Positions 63,683 to 64,000 of a stretch of 64,000 nt of DNA are shown piece after piece. This DNA is from Methanosarcina barkeri 3 (GTDB lineage Archaea > Halobacteriota > Methanosarcinia > Methanosarcinales > Methanosarcinaceae), in the NCBI RefSeq assembly GCF_000970305.1, contig NZ_CP009517.1, forward strand, positions 4,496,447 to 4,560,446, in the 5' to 3' direction. Made by a program: the position numbers and the translations under genes. Position 1 is the stretch's first letter; each line of letters starts with the position of its first letter. The notes under the pieces were generated by a model. That model had not been told where the DNA came from, searched no databases, and was given only the letters and a program-made list of their open reading frames with translations.

Positions 63683-64000
63683 TTTTTCCTAATTCCTTAA
63701 TTTTTCCTTATCTCTTTCTTATTTTTTCAATATAAGGAATTTTTAATTCGTACACCCAGAAATTTCTCTAAAATTTCTTAAATTCTGTAAATTCATTTAT
63801 TTACGGTGATTCTATTTACATAATTCTAATTTTTATCTCAAAATTTTTATACTTCAATTTTATCCAAAAATATTATTATTTTTTATAACTTACTCCATTT
63901 GAAAGTAAGGGTTTTTAACTCAGTCTCAATTAGTTTTGAAACTTATAACTTTTTTATTTCAAATATACTCAAGCTATTCAATGTTGGTTTTTGTGGCAGA

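Overview
The window reads as a chromosomal segment of a methanogenic archaeon of the genus Methanosarcina, probably close to M. barkeri (the genus is a confident inference, the species is not). The evidence is formylmethanofuran:H4MPT formyltransferase (ftr), methanofuran-pathway tyrosine decarboxylase (mfnA), an archaeal PorCDAB pyruvate:ferredoxin oxidoreductase, aRF1, the PolD small subunit, RadB, a DUF1608 S-layer protein, a wyosine-tRNA enzyme, AT-rich spacers and very low coding density.

Layout. 1-339 is the start of radB (minus). 1164-4756 is a class III ribonucleotide reductase locus (NrdH-like redoxin, NrdD, NrdG). 5294-6316 is thiL. 6476-9961 is a large S-layer-type surface protein. 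10391-14161 holds an HTH regulator divergent from a TauABC/SsuABC-like ABC importer. 14388-14840 is a small beta-helix (bactofilin-like) protein. 15267-16248 carries four tandem TRAM-domain genes, followed by tRNA-Lys(CUU) and a 56-residue ribbon-helix-helix gene. 17921-20125 holds two MetE-like paralogues. 20280-23421 is an accessory patch: a RelE-type toxin-antitoxin pair, a DUF6398-like protein, and three related proteins that resemble the core-binding domain of tyrosine recombinases but have no catalytic domain. 23817-34208 is information processing: argS, aRF1, TYW1/Taw1, PolD small subunit, signal peptidase, dihydrouridine synthase. 34903-37875 is porCDAB. 39663-43375 is a Zn/Mn ABC importer with its DtxR-like regulator and probable operators. 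43477-44786 is a frameshifted GntP-type permease. 45136-54175 is a chemotaxis cluster (cheW, mcp, receiver, cheY, cheA, cheR, cheD) in which cheB and cheC survive only as short relics. After a divergent tRNA-Cys and a methyltransferase come ftr, a TraB-family protein, a CBS-domain site-2 protease and mfnA.

The most unusual property of the window is its spacers. At least 25 unrelated short tandem arrays (11-56 bp units) lie between genes. In seven or eight cases the unit is a copy of the end of the neighbouring coding sequence including its stop codon (znuA, znuC, the metalloregulator, mfnA, traB, taw1, and a small Cys-rich ORF). This suggests a local process that amplifies gene 3' ends. Several arrays also lay out repeated U-tracts downstream of genes, where archaeal transcription usually ends.

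All calls are from reading translations and motifs. No database search was possible.
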